DNA of 64,000 nt from positions 27,900,001 through 27,964,000 of the forward strand of contig OZ316893.1 in the NCBI GenBank assembly GCA_973895155.1. Reading direction: 5' to 3'. The DNA comes from Marsupella aquatica (Eukaryota > Marchantiophyta). Numbering within the stretch: position 1 is the stretch's first letter; the number at the start of each line of letters is the position of its first letter. The position numbers and the translations under genes are program-made. Shown in pieces: positions 50,635-61,787 of the stretch. The notes beneath the pieces were generated by a model. The model saw only the letters and a list, made by a program, of their open reading frames with translations, was not told the origin of the DNA and ran no database searches.

Positions 50635-52125
50635 CCCGTAGTCTATGGCTGGTATGACCCCTAACAGTCTCCACTCCAGGGGAGAGGTCAGAAGAAGACC
50701 GACCCTGTGTACCTAAACTGCCGTAATGCCCACAGTCTACTAGGGCCTCCTCCTGCATATCAGGCTCCTCCCCTCCATGATCTGCCTCCTCATCCTCCGT
50801 GATGGGCCATGCCACTAACCCCTCCAAAGGAATCCAATCCTCTTGCACATGACATAAGATTTCAGTGTACCTCGTGCAAATAGTGGATGCAAAACCTAGC
50901 ATAGCAAGAACCTAACCTGACTATGTAACTTACCACTGGGTGGTCCTCCGGGACAGAGTTCAGCTTAGCCCATAGGGCCGCCGGGCCATAGCATTTTGAA
51001 TAGAGCCGCTCCTGCTCACTTGGCTCGGCGTTGGCTCCAAACTTGCGTTTCTGCAGGAAATTGAAGAACGTCGTCACCACCATCGTTAGTTACAAAGTTC
51101 CAAACAACGTTTTTGACTTAACGTTGTTCAAATCAAGGTTTATGGTTTAGCTGCCATATTAACGACGCAAGAACAACGTTAATTAAATGTAATGTCATGA
51201 GAGACGTCATAAGGTAGGAAGAACGTAGGATGGGGAGACGTAAATTGGATAATGTACGATGTTAGAGGAGAAAAACAATGTTAATTCTTGGTTCTCACCG
51301 CAATGGCCGAAGCATGAACAAGCTGTGCTTTGAAGAGGGTGGGGGACTTACATAGGTTGCGAGGAAGCCTCGCCATCCTCCCTGGCCCCAGAAGTTGGTC
51401 ACACACAGGTGGCCATTTGATTTGCGGGCTGTAGTAGCTTTGTCCCCCATGTGCACTCGCTTGCCTACTAAGGTGTCAGGTGCTGCTTCCAACTCAGCCA
51501 CGATCAACTTGAAGTCGGCCTCACTCATTCCTTCTGGTTTCAGGTATTGCTCTGTCCTTGGGCATCTCATTTTTTGAACCTTGTTTCTCCATCTAAACCT
51601 CTGATCTGCAAGGTAGCCTACAATCTTTTGTTTGATGTGCCTGTAGTCTATTTCACGGCCATTCCTAAACCCAGCCTGCACATCATTCAGGAGGAGCTGA
51701 AACTTCTTTGGATTCTGTGCGAGATCCTTCCAAGTTGTCCAACCAGGACAGTGCTTAGCACAACACGTCTGCACTCGATTTGTGAGGGCCTTCTCATCCA
51801 CAACATCCGGCCTAGCATCAAACACGTCCAAGGTGATGGTTGGGAGTTTATCTCGACTCACAATAGTAGTTACAAGAGAAGGTCGTCGCTTCTTGTGGGA
51901 GTGACGTTCATGCTGAGGTGAGTACCTCTCTCTTCTGTTTGCCCTTGCATCTCCCTCTGTTCTTCTTCTTTTGTAGCTGCTTCTACTATGTGTATTTGCA
52001 TCTCTATGCTCCTTCCCTTTCCCCTCCCGTCTTCTCATCAAGGCTGCTATTGCTACTGTGTGGTCTATCATGATGCCTCCTCTGCTTGCAAGAGTCCCGA
52101 TCCTGATCAGGCTAGAATCTGTCAT
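50627..52125 (-). CDS. Spliced gene of unknown function, possibly transposon-derived
   Basis: Exon 1 is 52125-51352 with donor GTAAGT; a 301-bp intron follows; exon 2 is 51050-50934 (39 codons, in phase, acceptor CCTGCAG, donor GTAAGT). The next coding part, 50911-50627, has an acidic stretch (TEDEEADHGGEEPDMQEE). The gap between them is only 22 bp, too short for a normal plant intron, so it may be an indel. Exon 1 has an Arg/Lys/Ser-rich basic region, then LAQNPKKFQLLLNDVQAGF and RKSNGHLCVTNFWGQGGWRG. Coding-like sequence also lies upstream at about 52300-52185 (GEVGGPSIDALNSFPSLPDD), closed by a TAG, and may be an earlier exon. I do not recognise the family; a transposase-associated protein is possible. 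The 3' end abuts the retroelement and may be truncated. Confidence 0.5.
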
Positions 52126-53040
52126 GTGCTACCCTGACCATGCTCTTGATTGGGGTCCCACTAGGTGCCTGAGAATCAGGCTACATTCCATTGAAGGCAG
52201 GATCGTCCCACCCATCATCTGGTAGGGATGGGAAGGAGTTGAGAGCATCAATCGAAGGCCCCCCAACCTCCCCCAAGAGTGTTGCATCTTCAGTTTCCAC
52301 AAGGGTATTTACAAACGACAAGAACCAGGAAACAGTAACAGTAAACAGTTACTGTTACCAGGAGAAATGAAAAAAAAATGTGATTGAGCTCCATTATTTG
52401 GTCAAGAAGTTTAAAAAACACCATCAATAAACCCCATTTTCAATCGTTTTCAATACCACCATCCAATTGTGAAGGAAAGTAGGGGCCATTAGAACAAAGG
52501 TGTTGCCGAAAACCTAAGATTACCAGCGCCCAACGCTAGTATGCCGGCAGGAAAGCCAAAATTTTGGTATTCCTAAAATAATGAAAATGATGGAGATTGG
52601 AGATTCTACGTAACGTCAATCGAGAAGAGAACAGGGAACTTAACGGCCATTAGAAAAAGGAGTTTCCAAATTTTGTGGATATTAGCAGCGCCCAGCGCTA
52701 GTATGCTGGAAGATATTGTCTGTCATATCAATTGAGAAGTGAACATAGGAAACTCAATTTGAAGCATTTCCAACAAAGAGAGGCCACGGCAGACGTTGAA
52801 TATTTTCAGCGATGGGCGCTACATTAAATGTCAGACTTCAAGAAATCAATGTTAGCGCCTAAACATGGAACAATGAACATAAACAGCGCTCGGCGCTAGC
52901 TCAAATCTAGGAATCAATGAATGACCATGAAAGAACAAGAGAGCCGATCCAAAACTGCATTCCTTACTTCCAAAATTGGTCAAAACATATAACCGGTATT
53001 ACACCATCCGCAGATCATCTTCAAATCAACCTGCAGCATA

Positions 53041-53495
53041 ACATGAACATAAGCAGCGCTCGGCGCTAGCTTAAATCTAGCTTAAATGTAAACTAAAACT
53101 GGACCTTCTGTCACTGAAAGCACCCACAGCCCGAGCACTATAATCCTAGCGATTTCCAGTAGTCGTCAAAGCCCGTCGAAGCCCGCCCTGGCCTGTATGT
53201 GCTTTTTCTTGAGCTGAGCCGCACATAATAGGGCCGCTGATCCAAAATGGGCCTAAACATGTAGCCGAAAATACATGAACTTTGAATCAACCATAGGAGA
53301 AATCCCACGGTCCAAGACGAACAAAAGCAGCGCTTGGCGCTAGCTTAAATGGGAAGCCTATGGCCACTGAAGCTTGTGTCACTATAACCACCTCCGTCGT
53401 GAACAACTTTAGCTCTAAGATTGGCAGTCGTCGTCGATGCCCGCCGTGGCTTGTCTGTGGTTTTGCTTGAAACCTAGACCCCTGAGCCGCACATA
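53041..53495. repeat. Two diverged duplicate units, each led by the palindrome
   Basis: Units of about 170-190 bp start with 'aagcagcgct.ggcgctagcttaaat' at 53052 and 53326. Both later contain 'tgtcact', 'agtcgtc..gcccgcc.tggc.tgt', 'ttgcttga/tttcttga' and 'gagccgcacataa'. The match is imperfect, so the duplication is old. Part of an ORF on the minus strand (53846-53415) overlaps the second unit. Confidence 0.65.
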
Positions 53496-53846
53496 AGAAG
53501 ACGAGGGGCACCGAAACTCCGCATTCTGATTCCCGAGGTCTAGAACATTTGTATCAAGGAAGTCAACACATCCCAGTCGCTCTTGTACTCGTCGCTGAAT
53601 AGGCTGAAAACCAATCAGGAACTGCGAGCGGAGTGTCCCGGTCGTCAATCCAAGGTAAGTTCCTCTCCCCGGGACTAATCGCCTCATCATACGGAAGCGC
53701 AAAAAAATTCTGGAAGGTTGAGGTCTCGCTGGAAGTGTCACCATGAACGGACTCGAAGGAGCTGAAGTGACTCTCGTCCGGTCGAACTCTAGAAGGAGCG
53801 AGAATGCAAGCATCTCCTCCAAAGACATGATCTCCTTCTTCTCCAT
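53415..53846 (-). CDS. Hypothetical ORF downstream of the ParB-methyltransferase gene
   Basis: A 143-aa open frame with an acidic/hydrophobic start (MEKKEIMSLEEMLAFSLLLE) and a basic middle. An acceptor-like 'cccactag' sits directly before its ATG. Its 3' part overlaps a non-coding duplicated repeat unit, which lowers the chance that it is real. No domain recognised. Confidence 0.25.
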   Translation of the reverse strand: MEKKEIMSLEEMLAFSLLLEFDRTRVTSAPSSPFMVTLPARPQPSRIFLRFRMMRRLVPGRGTYLGLTTGTLRSQFLIGFQPIQRRVQERLGCVDFLDTNVLDLGNQNAEFRCPSSSYVRLRGLGFKQNHRQATAGIDDDCQS

Positions 53847-54253
53847 CTAGTGGGCACTGTTAAACAAAATCTAGGCTAAAGACAAGACCGGTGTTGTTGA
53901 AATGACCCAACTTCGAGAGAGGTTGTGTCTGAAATAACTTGCGAGAGTGACCTAATGGAGAGTTTAGGTTCGGAGATCAGCAAAAATGTATCACAGAAAG
54001 GTTCAACGCAAAAAGGACCATTGAGAAAGAGACGACTATTTTTGGTAACGACAACATATGCGGGGCCAAGGAACGGACGAAGGATTCAAAATTTGCAATT
54101 AGAAAAATAGACGTTTGAGGAGCGCCCGACGCTAGTAAGGGAAATGAGTAATTTGATACATTTTGTTTTCAATGTAACATAAACAAATCATATATGGGAT
54201 AATAAATACATGTATTATGATAACAGCACCCGACACTGGCAAAATCAAACGCT

Positions 54254-55203
54254 TCAAGAATCGGACGATTCCGATTCAGAGCTCTGTGACCTCTCAATAG
54301 AGACCGCCTCATCATCTACATACTTGCTCCTACAAACGTCGTCTACATAAGGATTTCGGACAAATTTTCTATCAACTCCTCTTCGTAGCCGGAGACCTTT
54401 GTTTTCCCAACAAAGAGTCCTCTGATTATCTTCCATTCTTGCAGCATTTTCAGCATAAGAGGGTAAAACAAATGGTTTCTCCGAAGTGACAATTTCAAAA
54501 CGAGCTACTTTTCTTCTGAGTTTGAAGCGTCTTCTCGTATTCCATTCGGACCTAGGTGAGAATAGAAGTTCGTCAACCGATTGTATGAATGGATAGCACA
54601 AAAGCATGAAGGAACTGGAAAGGAGAAAGAAGCTTATGAGTTTCAGAACATTACTCGGAAGAGTCATCGCTGTCACTCTGGCCAACGGATTGTTCCCGAC
54701 CCTTCCCCTCAGGTGTGCCATCCTCATCCTCGTCTGCTGTACCACCACTTGACTCGTCGTCAGAGTCAAAATTAAGTACAGAACGGAGCTTGTCTCTCCT
54801 TTTCTTTTTGGGTGGTTGAATTGGGGGTGGCAAAGTTTCGACTTCCTTTGGAGAAAGTATATCTAAGAACACCTTGGAACCAGTTTCAATGAAATCTTTC
54901 CTATTCTCCACTCCAATTACAAACCTCCCAGAATAGTCTCCAGCTACAAAAGAGCTACCTGACCCCACTGTCCAATCCATGAAAATATCCCTAGGATGAG
55001 TGATGAGCTCAATGATAGATTGCATGAATCCAACCGACAAACGGGCATTTCCAGCAAATTCCATCTCAGGTGTTGGATCCACTTTGAGAGAGGGAAGTCC
55101 AATTAAATTCGTTATGGAGGGATTTTCCGTGGCAAACAGAGGTCTAAACCTCGAGTCTTTTGGCACCTTCCCTTTTTCAGACACTCGACAGAAGACGTCA
55201 AGC
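54254..55203 (-). CDS. Methyltransferase motif X/I exon and acidic C-terminus
   Basis: Exon 55203-54655 encodes QSIIELITHPRDIFMDWTVG, then SGSSFVAGDYSGRFVIGVEN. This is the lI..s.p.d.vlD-F.GSGtt...a...gR..iG.E pattern of motifs X and I in beta-class N4-cytosine/N6-adenine DNA methyltransferases, which bind S-adenosylmethionine. DWTVGSGSS stands where DxFxGSG is usual (Phe replaced by Thr). Then follow PPIQPPKKKRRDK (basic) and a long Asp/Glu/Ser run. A 103-bp intron leads to the last exon (54551-54254), which ends RSQSSESESSDS. The C-terminal half is in frame without stops. Confidence 0.6.
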
Positions 55204-55299
55204 CTAAGCATGAAGATTGTAGCAAGGTGATAAAGAGATAAATGACTATTTACTCCTTAATAACTCGATTTCATTCCCGTTAGGAGTGGATAAGATCGA

Positions 55300-58200
55300 A
55301 AAGACTGAATTAACACAATTTGAAAAGTTTACACCAACATTCTTAGGTTGGAGAGATTTCTAATGATCTCCTTAACATAAGTGTTTAACCACAAACTCAA
55401 GTGGGTAATCCTTAGGATTAACAAAGATTGAAACTAGAGAGAGTAGGTAGGAGGTTTCAAAGCGCAAGGAAATTGAATTCCGACCATCACCACTCCTTCA
55501 ATAAGGATTATGGCCTAATTTAAGATTCGGAAATCAACATTGTATATGCTTTTTGATTTCTCATAGCAACTCTTCTCCATCTCTTGAATTTAGAAGACAA
55601 CAATGTAAATCAACCCGGGACACTTTTCTGGTCTTGCTTAAGACGGTACTAGGATACTCGAATTGGTTTACTTCTCCTACTATCCTTAAGATTGTTTATT
55701 TGAGTTTCACGTAAATTCCAATTTCTCTTTGGTGGATCTTCTATATGAATTGGTCACAGACCTTGCTGATCTTCCAATATCATCATAGGCACACGCTAGT
55801 ATTCATTGAATATTGCACAACAACTCAAAGGGTTGCTAATCTTGAAACTTCTCTTTACTTAACCATGGTAAAAAGAAGGGAAGAAAAGACATAGATTTCT
55901 CCAAAATCAAAATGGGGAAATCAAATGCATCTCTCTCTCCCAGGGTTAACTTTGGGTTCTCCTCCTTTTGTACTAAAAGTGGAGATTATGAAAAGACATG
56001 CCTCTTCAAAACCCAAGTCTAAAGAAATATGTAAATAAAAGTGAACTATCCTAGACAAAAATGGAGTAGAGTCTCCAATGGATACACCAACAAAATACTG
56101 GAGTCTGCTTACTCATATACTAGTCTATATAGCTATTTCTAAGTCTAAACCAATGTGGCTCTAACTCTCTAAATATAACTCTATTCTGGTCCTAGCTTTT
56201 GGGAAGGAACCTCCTCAGGGTTAGCCATGGCAAGGGGTTATAGTCGAAGGAAAACTCCCTGCTGGCCAGTGGTAAAAGGGATGGACGGGTCAATATCCAT
56301 GTTCTCCTGATGGGCACTTGGGTCATGAGAATAAGTGTAAGAATGGGAGTGGAAGTGTGTACTGGGAGTGGGGAAACCAGGAGGGTTGAGGGGTGATGAG
56401 GGGCCAGTGGAAAAGACTCCTTCATGAGGACTAGGAGAGAAAGATCTGGTAGTAAAGGCAGGAATCTCAGTATCAGCTAATAGCTCCTCTGTAATCAAGT
56501 CACTCATCTCCCTTAAGGCTTTACAGGTCTTTGAGAGACCCGTAAGTGCATCATCTACTCTGGCACTCACATCTACCACTAAACCCGGGTATGCAACTCC
56601 CCTTTTTATAAATCAAGTTTTTAATTCCTTATAATGACCCTATATCCTTAGACCATCTTAGATTTCATTTTAGTTTACTAAAGTCTTGTACCTCTCAACT
56701 TAAGGAATCCAAAAATGTAACTTAAAAAAAATTCTGAATATGTTTTGATGTATAAAAAGTTGATCAAAACCAAATTATATGACTTTTTTTTAATACAGGG
56801 GTCTACAGCCAAACTAGCCAGCTTTTTAGGATTTTTATTAAAATTTTAAAAATCTTTTAATAAAAACTACAACATGTATAGGAATATTTTTTAATTTCAT
56901 ATGGAAAAAGAGGAGAACCAAACCTTTTATATGACTTGAAATTTTTTAAAAGTGGAAAACCCAGGTTTTTTCAAATTTTAATAATTTTGTATAGCCAACT
57001 TTTTAGTCCATATAAAAATGTAGACCCCTGCCAATTATACAAGAGTTGCGTACCCGGGCCACTAAATGGTTAATCTTGGAGAAAAGGATGGGTGTGGTGT
57101 TCTTGGCCAAATACTCATAATAAATTTGGGCCTTAAGAAGATCCAGAGAAGCTATCTTAGTCAAAGGCTCAATCAGATCCAAAGATTGAGTGATACTGAG
57201 TTGGAGAGTATGCTCAAGCTCATTCTTCTTCTTACTCCTTTCCAACTGTTGTTTGAGTTCAGATATCTTCTTCTTGAGGAACTCATTCTCCTTCTCCAAC
57301 TTCCTCTTATCTGTGGCATCACTCATGGTGGAGATCTTTTCAAGAATCTGCCCTGGTTTCCCTCCTAACTTCTGAGAAATGTCAGTGATGGCCTTCTCCA
57401 TCACAGTGGTCTTCCTCTTCACCTTCTGGAATGTATTTGAGATGATCTAGAAATCAGCTAGGGTGTCTAGGGAGGCATGGCCGGGTGCATCCGGAAATTC
57501 AGCCGGGTCGACGAAGGCCGGGTCGGCAAAGTCTGGGTCGAGGTTCCGGGCAGCAGACCGGGTTTTTTGAGGATTTGTCTCTGCTGGTTCCTCATCCTCA
57601 CTGTCATCAGAGGTGGCCTGGGTGATATCTGGATCTGCCTCTCCATACTTTATGAAGTTGAACTTGGCCAATAGTAATTTATTCTCCTCTCTGAACAAAA
57701 CTCCTTCAAAGCTATATAGATGTACCAGGTAGCAGGAGAGGGGAGTAGGACTCTTATTGGACAGGTTCTGTACCAACTTCCTTATCAAATCAAAGATAAG
57801 CTTAGCCTAGTTGACTTTTCTTTCTCCCTTGTAAGCAGCAACAATGGTAGAGCCAACTCCAACAGTAACTCTTCGTGGCTTCTCTGGATATAGTAGGGGT
57901 AGCAGGAAGCTGAAGACTCGTTTCAAATCAGGATCCAAACACTTAGAAACATTGAACCCGTCCTTATTGTTGATGGCTCCTTTGAAGTAAGGAAGGATTA
58001 GATTGACAACTCTCCCCACTGGACCTTCTCCTTCATCTTCCAATACAAAAGCTCCTGCAACCATCATCTGAGTCCATCGCTCAGGTCGGCCTCCGAAGGT
58101 ATCCTTAAACTCAGCCGGACACTCCTTGGATCGGATCTCTCTGATCATATCTTCGCTCTGATAACTCCAGGGTAGCTCCATTAGAGACTCACAGCCCATC

Positions 58201-59250
58201 ATGAGCAAAGACTCCCTCAATTTGACCTTCTCAGCTTCACTGTCCGGAATAGCTGGCCTCAGAATTTTCATGGCAATGGGGACCTCCTTTCTCTTTGATC
58301 GTCTCACAGGAGCTTTAACTGGAGTAGGTGCAGGTGATGTTGAGGTTGAATGCCCCTTAAGAAACGCGAGAAGTGGACATTCCGGCTGGATCCGCCCCTT
58401 GCTCCATAGGATTTCTGGAAGTAGCAAATTGATTTTTGGTAAATGTTCTACCTCCTCTATGGCGAGCTCTACAATGATGCGGCTTCAGAATGTTCAATCT
58501 CTTCGGTGTTGACCACTGGTAGAAATGTCCGGGTTGACCTGGCCGCAGCGTTTTTGATCAACTGACGAGCTTTTTTGAAGAAGTGTATCAAGATTCCGTC
58601 AACCAAAATACAGGTGCATCTAACTTGGGGAAAAGCTAGACTCAATCGGGCCTGCAACGGTGATGTCCGGGTCGACCTGGCCTCCCTTCTCACAACCGAT
58701 GTATCCACAATCAAGATCTTAAACTTCCTACCTTCACTTCCAGCGGTGGAGTAGGCATTCCTCTCACAACGAATTAGTCAGTACCCTCATATCCAGGCTC
58801 TCATCATGTAATGCAAGATTGGTCCTATAATCCGGACCCAAGATCCTCTACCAAAAGGGTAGAGCCTCCTCACTCTACTGCTTAAACAGCCTAATGCGCT
58901 CGGGAGCTCAAAACCTACTAAGTTCGGCTTTGAGAGGTGTGAGGTGTGAGAGGCCGGATCGACTCTCCTTCCTTATATTCGGATTCTGCTTTGGTCGTGC
59001 CTGTGTTTGACTTATGGTTTTAAAAACTTTGGCAATGGACAGCTGTTGTTCAGTAGAGTCGCGTTGTAAGCTTTTATATCTCATCACGGCTTATAGTAAA
59101 AAGTTCCGAGTCGATCATCCTTCTCTAATATCAATCCGGGTTGACCTCTGATGGGCTTGAAAGTCTCATACCACTTCAAAGTAGTCTTCAAGTCCCTCTT
59201 CAGCCTCATTTGAGATCTTAAACGTAAAAATTCTAAAATTTATGGTTAGT
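55300..59250 (-). mobile_element. Gag-like element inserted in the large intron of the ParB-methyltransferase gene
   Basis: From about 58480 to 57067 one minus-strand frame encodes a structural-type protein. It starts IEEVEHLPKINLLLPEILW, contains TSTSPAPTPVKAPVRRSKRK and a helical block to VGSTIVAAYKGERKVN, and crosses TAG stops at 57807 and 57447. It then becomes a Lys/Glu coiled coil (KENEFLKKKISELKQQLERS). After a 475-bp insertion the same frame resumes as VDVSARVDDALTGLSKTCKA and ends at 56238. The layout (globular part, Pro-rich linker, coiled coil) resembles the ORFs of the 28.7-32.6 kb element. Terminal repeats were not found, so the limits are approximate. No palindromes of the local family occur in it. 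Confidence 0.5.
56576..57066. mobile_element. 475-bp MITE with 8-bp CCACTAAA duplication
   Basis: The element 56584-57058 begins CCCGGGTATGCAACTC and ends with its near-complement GAGTTGCGTACCCGGG. It is flanked by CCACTAAA at 56576-56583 and 57059-57066. Removing it with one flank copy rejoins the gag-like frame exactly (NHLV/VDVSARVDD). An 8-bp duplication suggests a hAT-type transposase, but the termini are not the usual CAGGG kind. The interior is AT-rich and has no ORF. Confidence 0.8.
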
Positions 59251-59377
59251 TAACCCTTCTTTCATAAACATCCTTATCTCACAAAGATTTGTAATATAAC
59301 CCAAGAAAGGTATGTCAATGGATGTATTCATAAACATTTTTTGAACCGCAAACCAGATGTCACGATGATAAATTTAC

Positions 59378-60073
59378 CTGTCGGTCAGTCTTCGGCGCAT
59401 ACATTGGAACTGACATGACAACATTGTGTGACGAGATGCAATGAAATTTCTTCGAATCCTGACAGGCCGATATAACCTAAGACATTGGATCGTACTCCCC
59501 GTTATGTAAAATGGCCAGCATTCCGTCATCAGATAAAAATGGATCCATTCCACGAAAGAAAGAGGTGGCCAAAGTGTGGTCAGGGACATTCCATTTCGGA
59601 ACTTTTCTGTCTAGCAGAGATGGTTTAAGTCCAGTCGGAAGGTAAATAAAACCCGCGTGGACTCCAAATGATCTCTCCTTTCCACCACGCACAATGCCCT
59701 TCTCTCGGAAGCCAGACTTCATGAGATCCTTTCCCCATTTCTCTACACCATTCACCCAGTCAGGCTTCTCCCCTTTGTTAAACGTTGAGTCGTAGAATTC
59801 TGAGATGCTAGATTCAACAAGGCAATGCCTTGAAAGTCTACTCTTGAAGTCCCCGACTTTGCGTTGAAGACCTACAGCAGCAGCACTTTCTCGAGAGGAA
59901 GATCCACCTTCAATGGTCCTTTTTCTCTTCTTCCTTGTACTGGTCGCATCCACTGGAGCAATCGCCTTCCCTTTGTCGGCAGGAGTAATTGGATTGGATG
60001 GTGCTCCAGTATTGGCTTCAAAAGCCTTTGGGGTGGCATCTATCTTTGTATCTCCGCTCCCCATGGCGTCTGA
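59378..60073 (-). CDS. Methyltransferase-like N-terminal half exon
   Basis: A low-complexity start with KKRKR (possible nuclear localisation signal) precedes a folded part. PKWNVPDHTLATSFFRGMDP is where a beta-class methyltransferase would carry its (D/N/S)PP(Y/F/W) motif IV, and FLSDDGMLAILHN resembles the following strand. A clear DPPY is missing. The frame continues through a TAG at 59477-59479 to APKTDRQ and a GTAAAT donor. The relation to methyltransferases is inferred from the next exon and motif order. Confidence 0.4.
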
Positions 60074-60318
60074 CTTTCTCCCTGTTCAAATGGATGCCGA
60101 GGTGATATCCGTTAATATTGATACAACGACAATGCTAACGCCCAACGCTGGCCAAACTATCTGTAATACTAGGCCATAAATATACACTTTTGGACTAAAA
60201 ATACCAACTCAGTTTCTGAAATATTGACTCTCATATCAGCTACGGGCGCTAACAATGAAATAGATCTTCACTGCCATAGCAGCGCCGGGCGCTAACCAAG
60301 GAAACCAATTATACTTAC

Positions 60319-61651
60319 ATTTTTTCCAGATCTTGTTGATTCACTTGGGGCCGTAGTATCTGCTTTTGCTTTGGCGCAAGGCTTCCTGCTTTGGTCAACA
60401 TGAACAATTGTTGTCTTGCATATTGTTTGCAATCGTGTTGTGGATTGATCCACATCGTCCGGAAGCCCCTGATTCATGTCAGAAACAATGTTGACTGGGA
60501 TCTGGGACTTAGACAGCTTATGGAAAGCATCCTTTTCTCTGTGATCAAAGGGCGAGTCCCATCTATCTGTATCTAGGTACCATGGACAATGGGTTCTCTC
60601 CCATTCACTTAAAGGTCTTGCTGGGAAAATTCCCTTGACAGGATACATAGAATACAATTCAGCTAAAGAATCACTCTCCGGTACTACAGTCCACTTGAGG
60701 AAGGCGGCGGGATACGCCCAGAAGTAATCAGGTTTTGTAGCTTCCATGTGGATGTAAAAATGGTAGAGGTACCATTTTGCTCGCTTCTGGTTCTTCAAAG
60801 AGTAATCCTCTTTGTCAGGATACTTCGAGGGCCACATTGTATTAAAAAACTTACCCTTGACAGAGTCACCGTATTTCCTAAAATCATTCGTGTCTATGTC
60901 AATGAGAGATTCGAATGATTCACATGCCCAATCTTGTAAACGATTCACGGGAATGGTTTGTTGGACCTCTCGCAGAGCACATTGCAACATCCCCACCGCA
61001 ATCCCTTCTACATTATTCCATGTAATCCAAGTGTGACACCACTGTTTTACTGGATCATCATTGACGCTATTCGGATGGAAGAATTGTCTCCAGAGCTCCG
61101 GATTGCAATGTGCTACAAGCAAAGTACTTTGTAGCTTGGCGTCAAGAGCCAAAACAGCTGTAAAAAGCCTAGCCCGGTCCATGGTACACAATACGGTATC
61201 TGGCTTCTTCTCCCGCTTATTCCTCTCCGTGACAGCATACATTTCTGCGCACATAGACAGAAAGTCCTCAAACTCTGGACTCAACAAAGGAGTGATTTTT
61301 GAGGTCTTCACTGCCCATTCCTTGGTTGCTTCCTTCATCATAACGGCATGCCTTCTGGAAACCTCCTCGACCGACCAAGGGGAACCGAGGGCCGCAGCGG
61401 ACTCCATGTCAATCTTGAACTGGTTCAAATACGACTTAATCTTATCCTGACATAGAATGTACACAAGGGCCTCCTGAGGCATCTTCTTTGTGTACCAGGA
61501 TCCTTTTCACATCTTCATCCTGATCTGCTCAAACTTCTTGTAATTTGCAGGGTCGATGAGCTTACTATAGTACTCCAGGTCATGCATCAAGATCCGCTTA
61601 ATTCGATCGGCATCTAGGATCCAGGAGGGTTCCACAACGGCTTGTCCAAGC
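60319..61651 (-). CDS. Central exon of the ParB-methyltransferase gene
   Basis: The exon joins the ParB exon in phase through a TTTCAG acceptor. It encodes QAVVEPSWILDADRIKRILM, crosses a TGA at 61507-61509, and continues for 396 codons from MPQEALVYILCQ. The middle is helix-rich with many Trp (WCHTWITWNNVEG, WERTHCPWYLDTDRW) and ends in a polar linker before a GTAAGT donor. I recognise no known domain; it is probably the specificity or scaffold region between the two named parts. Confidence 0.5.
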
Positions 61652-61787
61652 CTGAAATGCAAGAATGAAATGAGAAGAACATATAAGCAACGTCGGGCGC
61701 TCGTAAAACATAGCCTCGGAAAGTTATGCTAGAAAGAATGAACAATTCACAATGACTCACGAAGTTATGCACAAAAGAGTATCTTAC

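Noticed and set aside
54254-54769. Single 171-aa minus-strand ORF starting with a TSQVVVQQTRMRMAH leader
   Set aside because: Only its last 99 codons are the final exon of the ParB-methyltransferase gene; the first part is the other frame of the acidic exon plus the intron.
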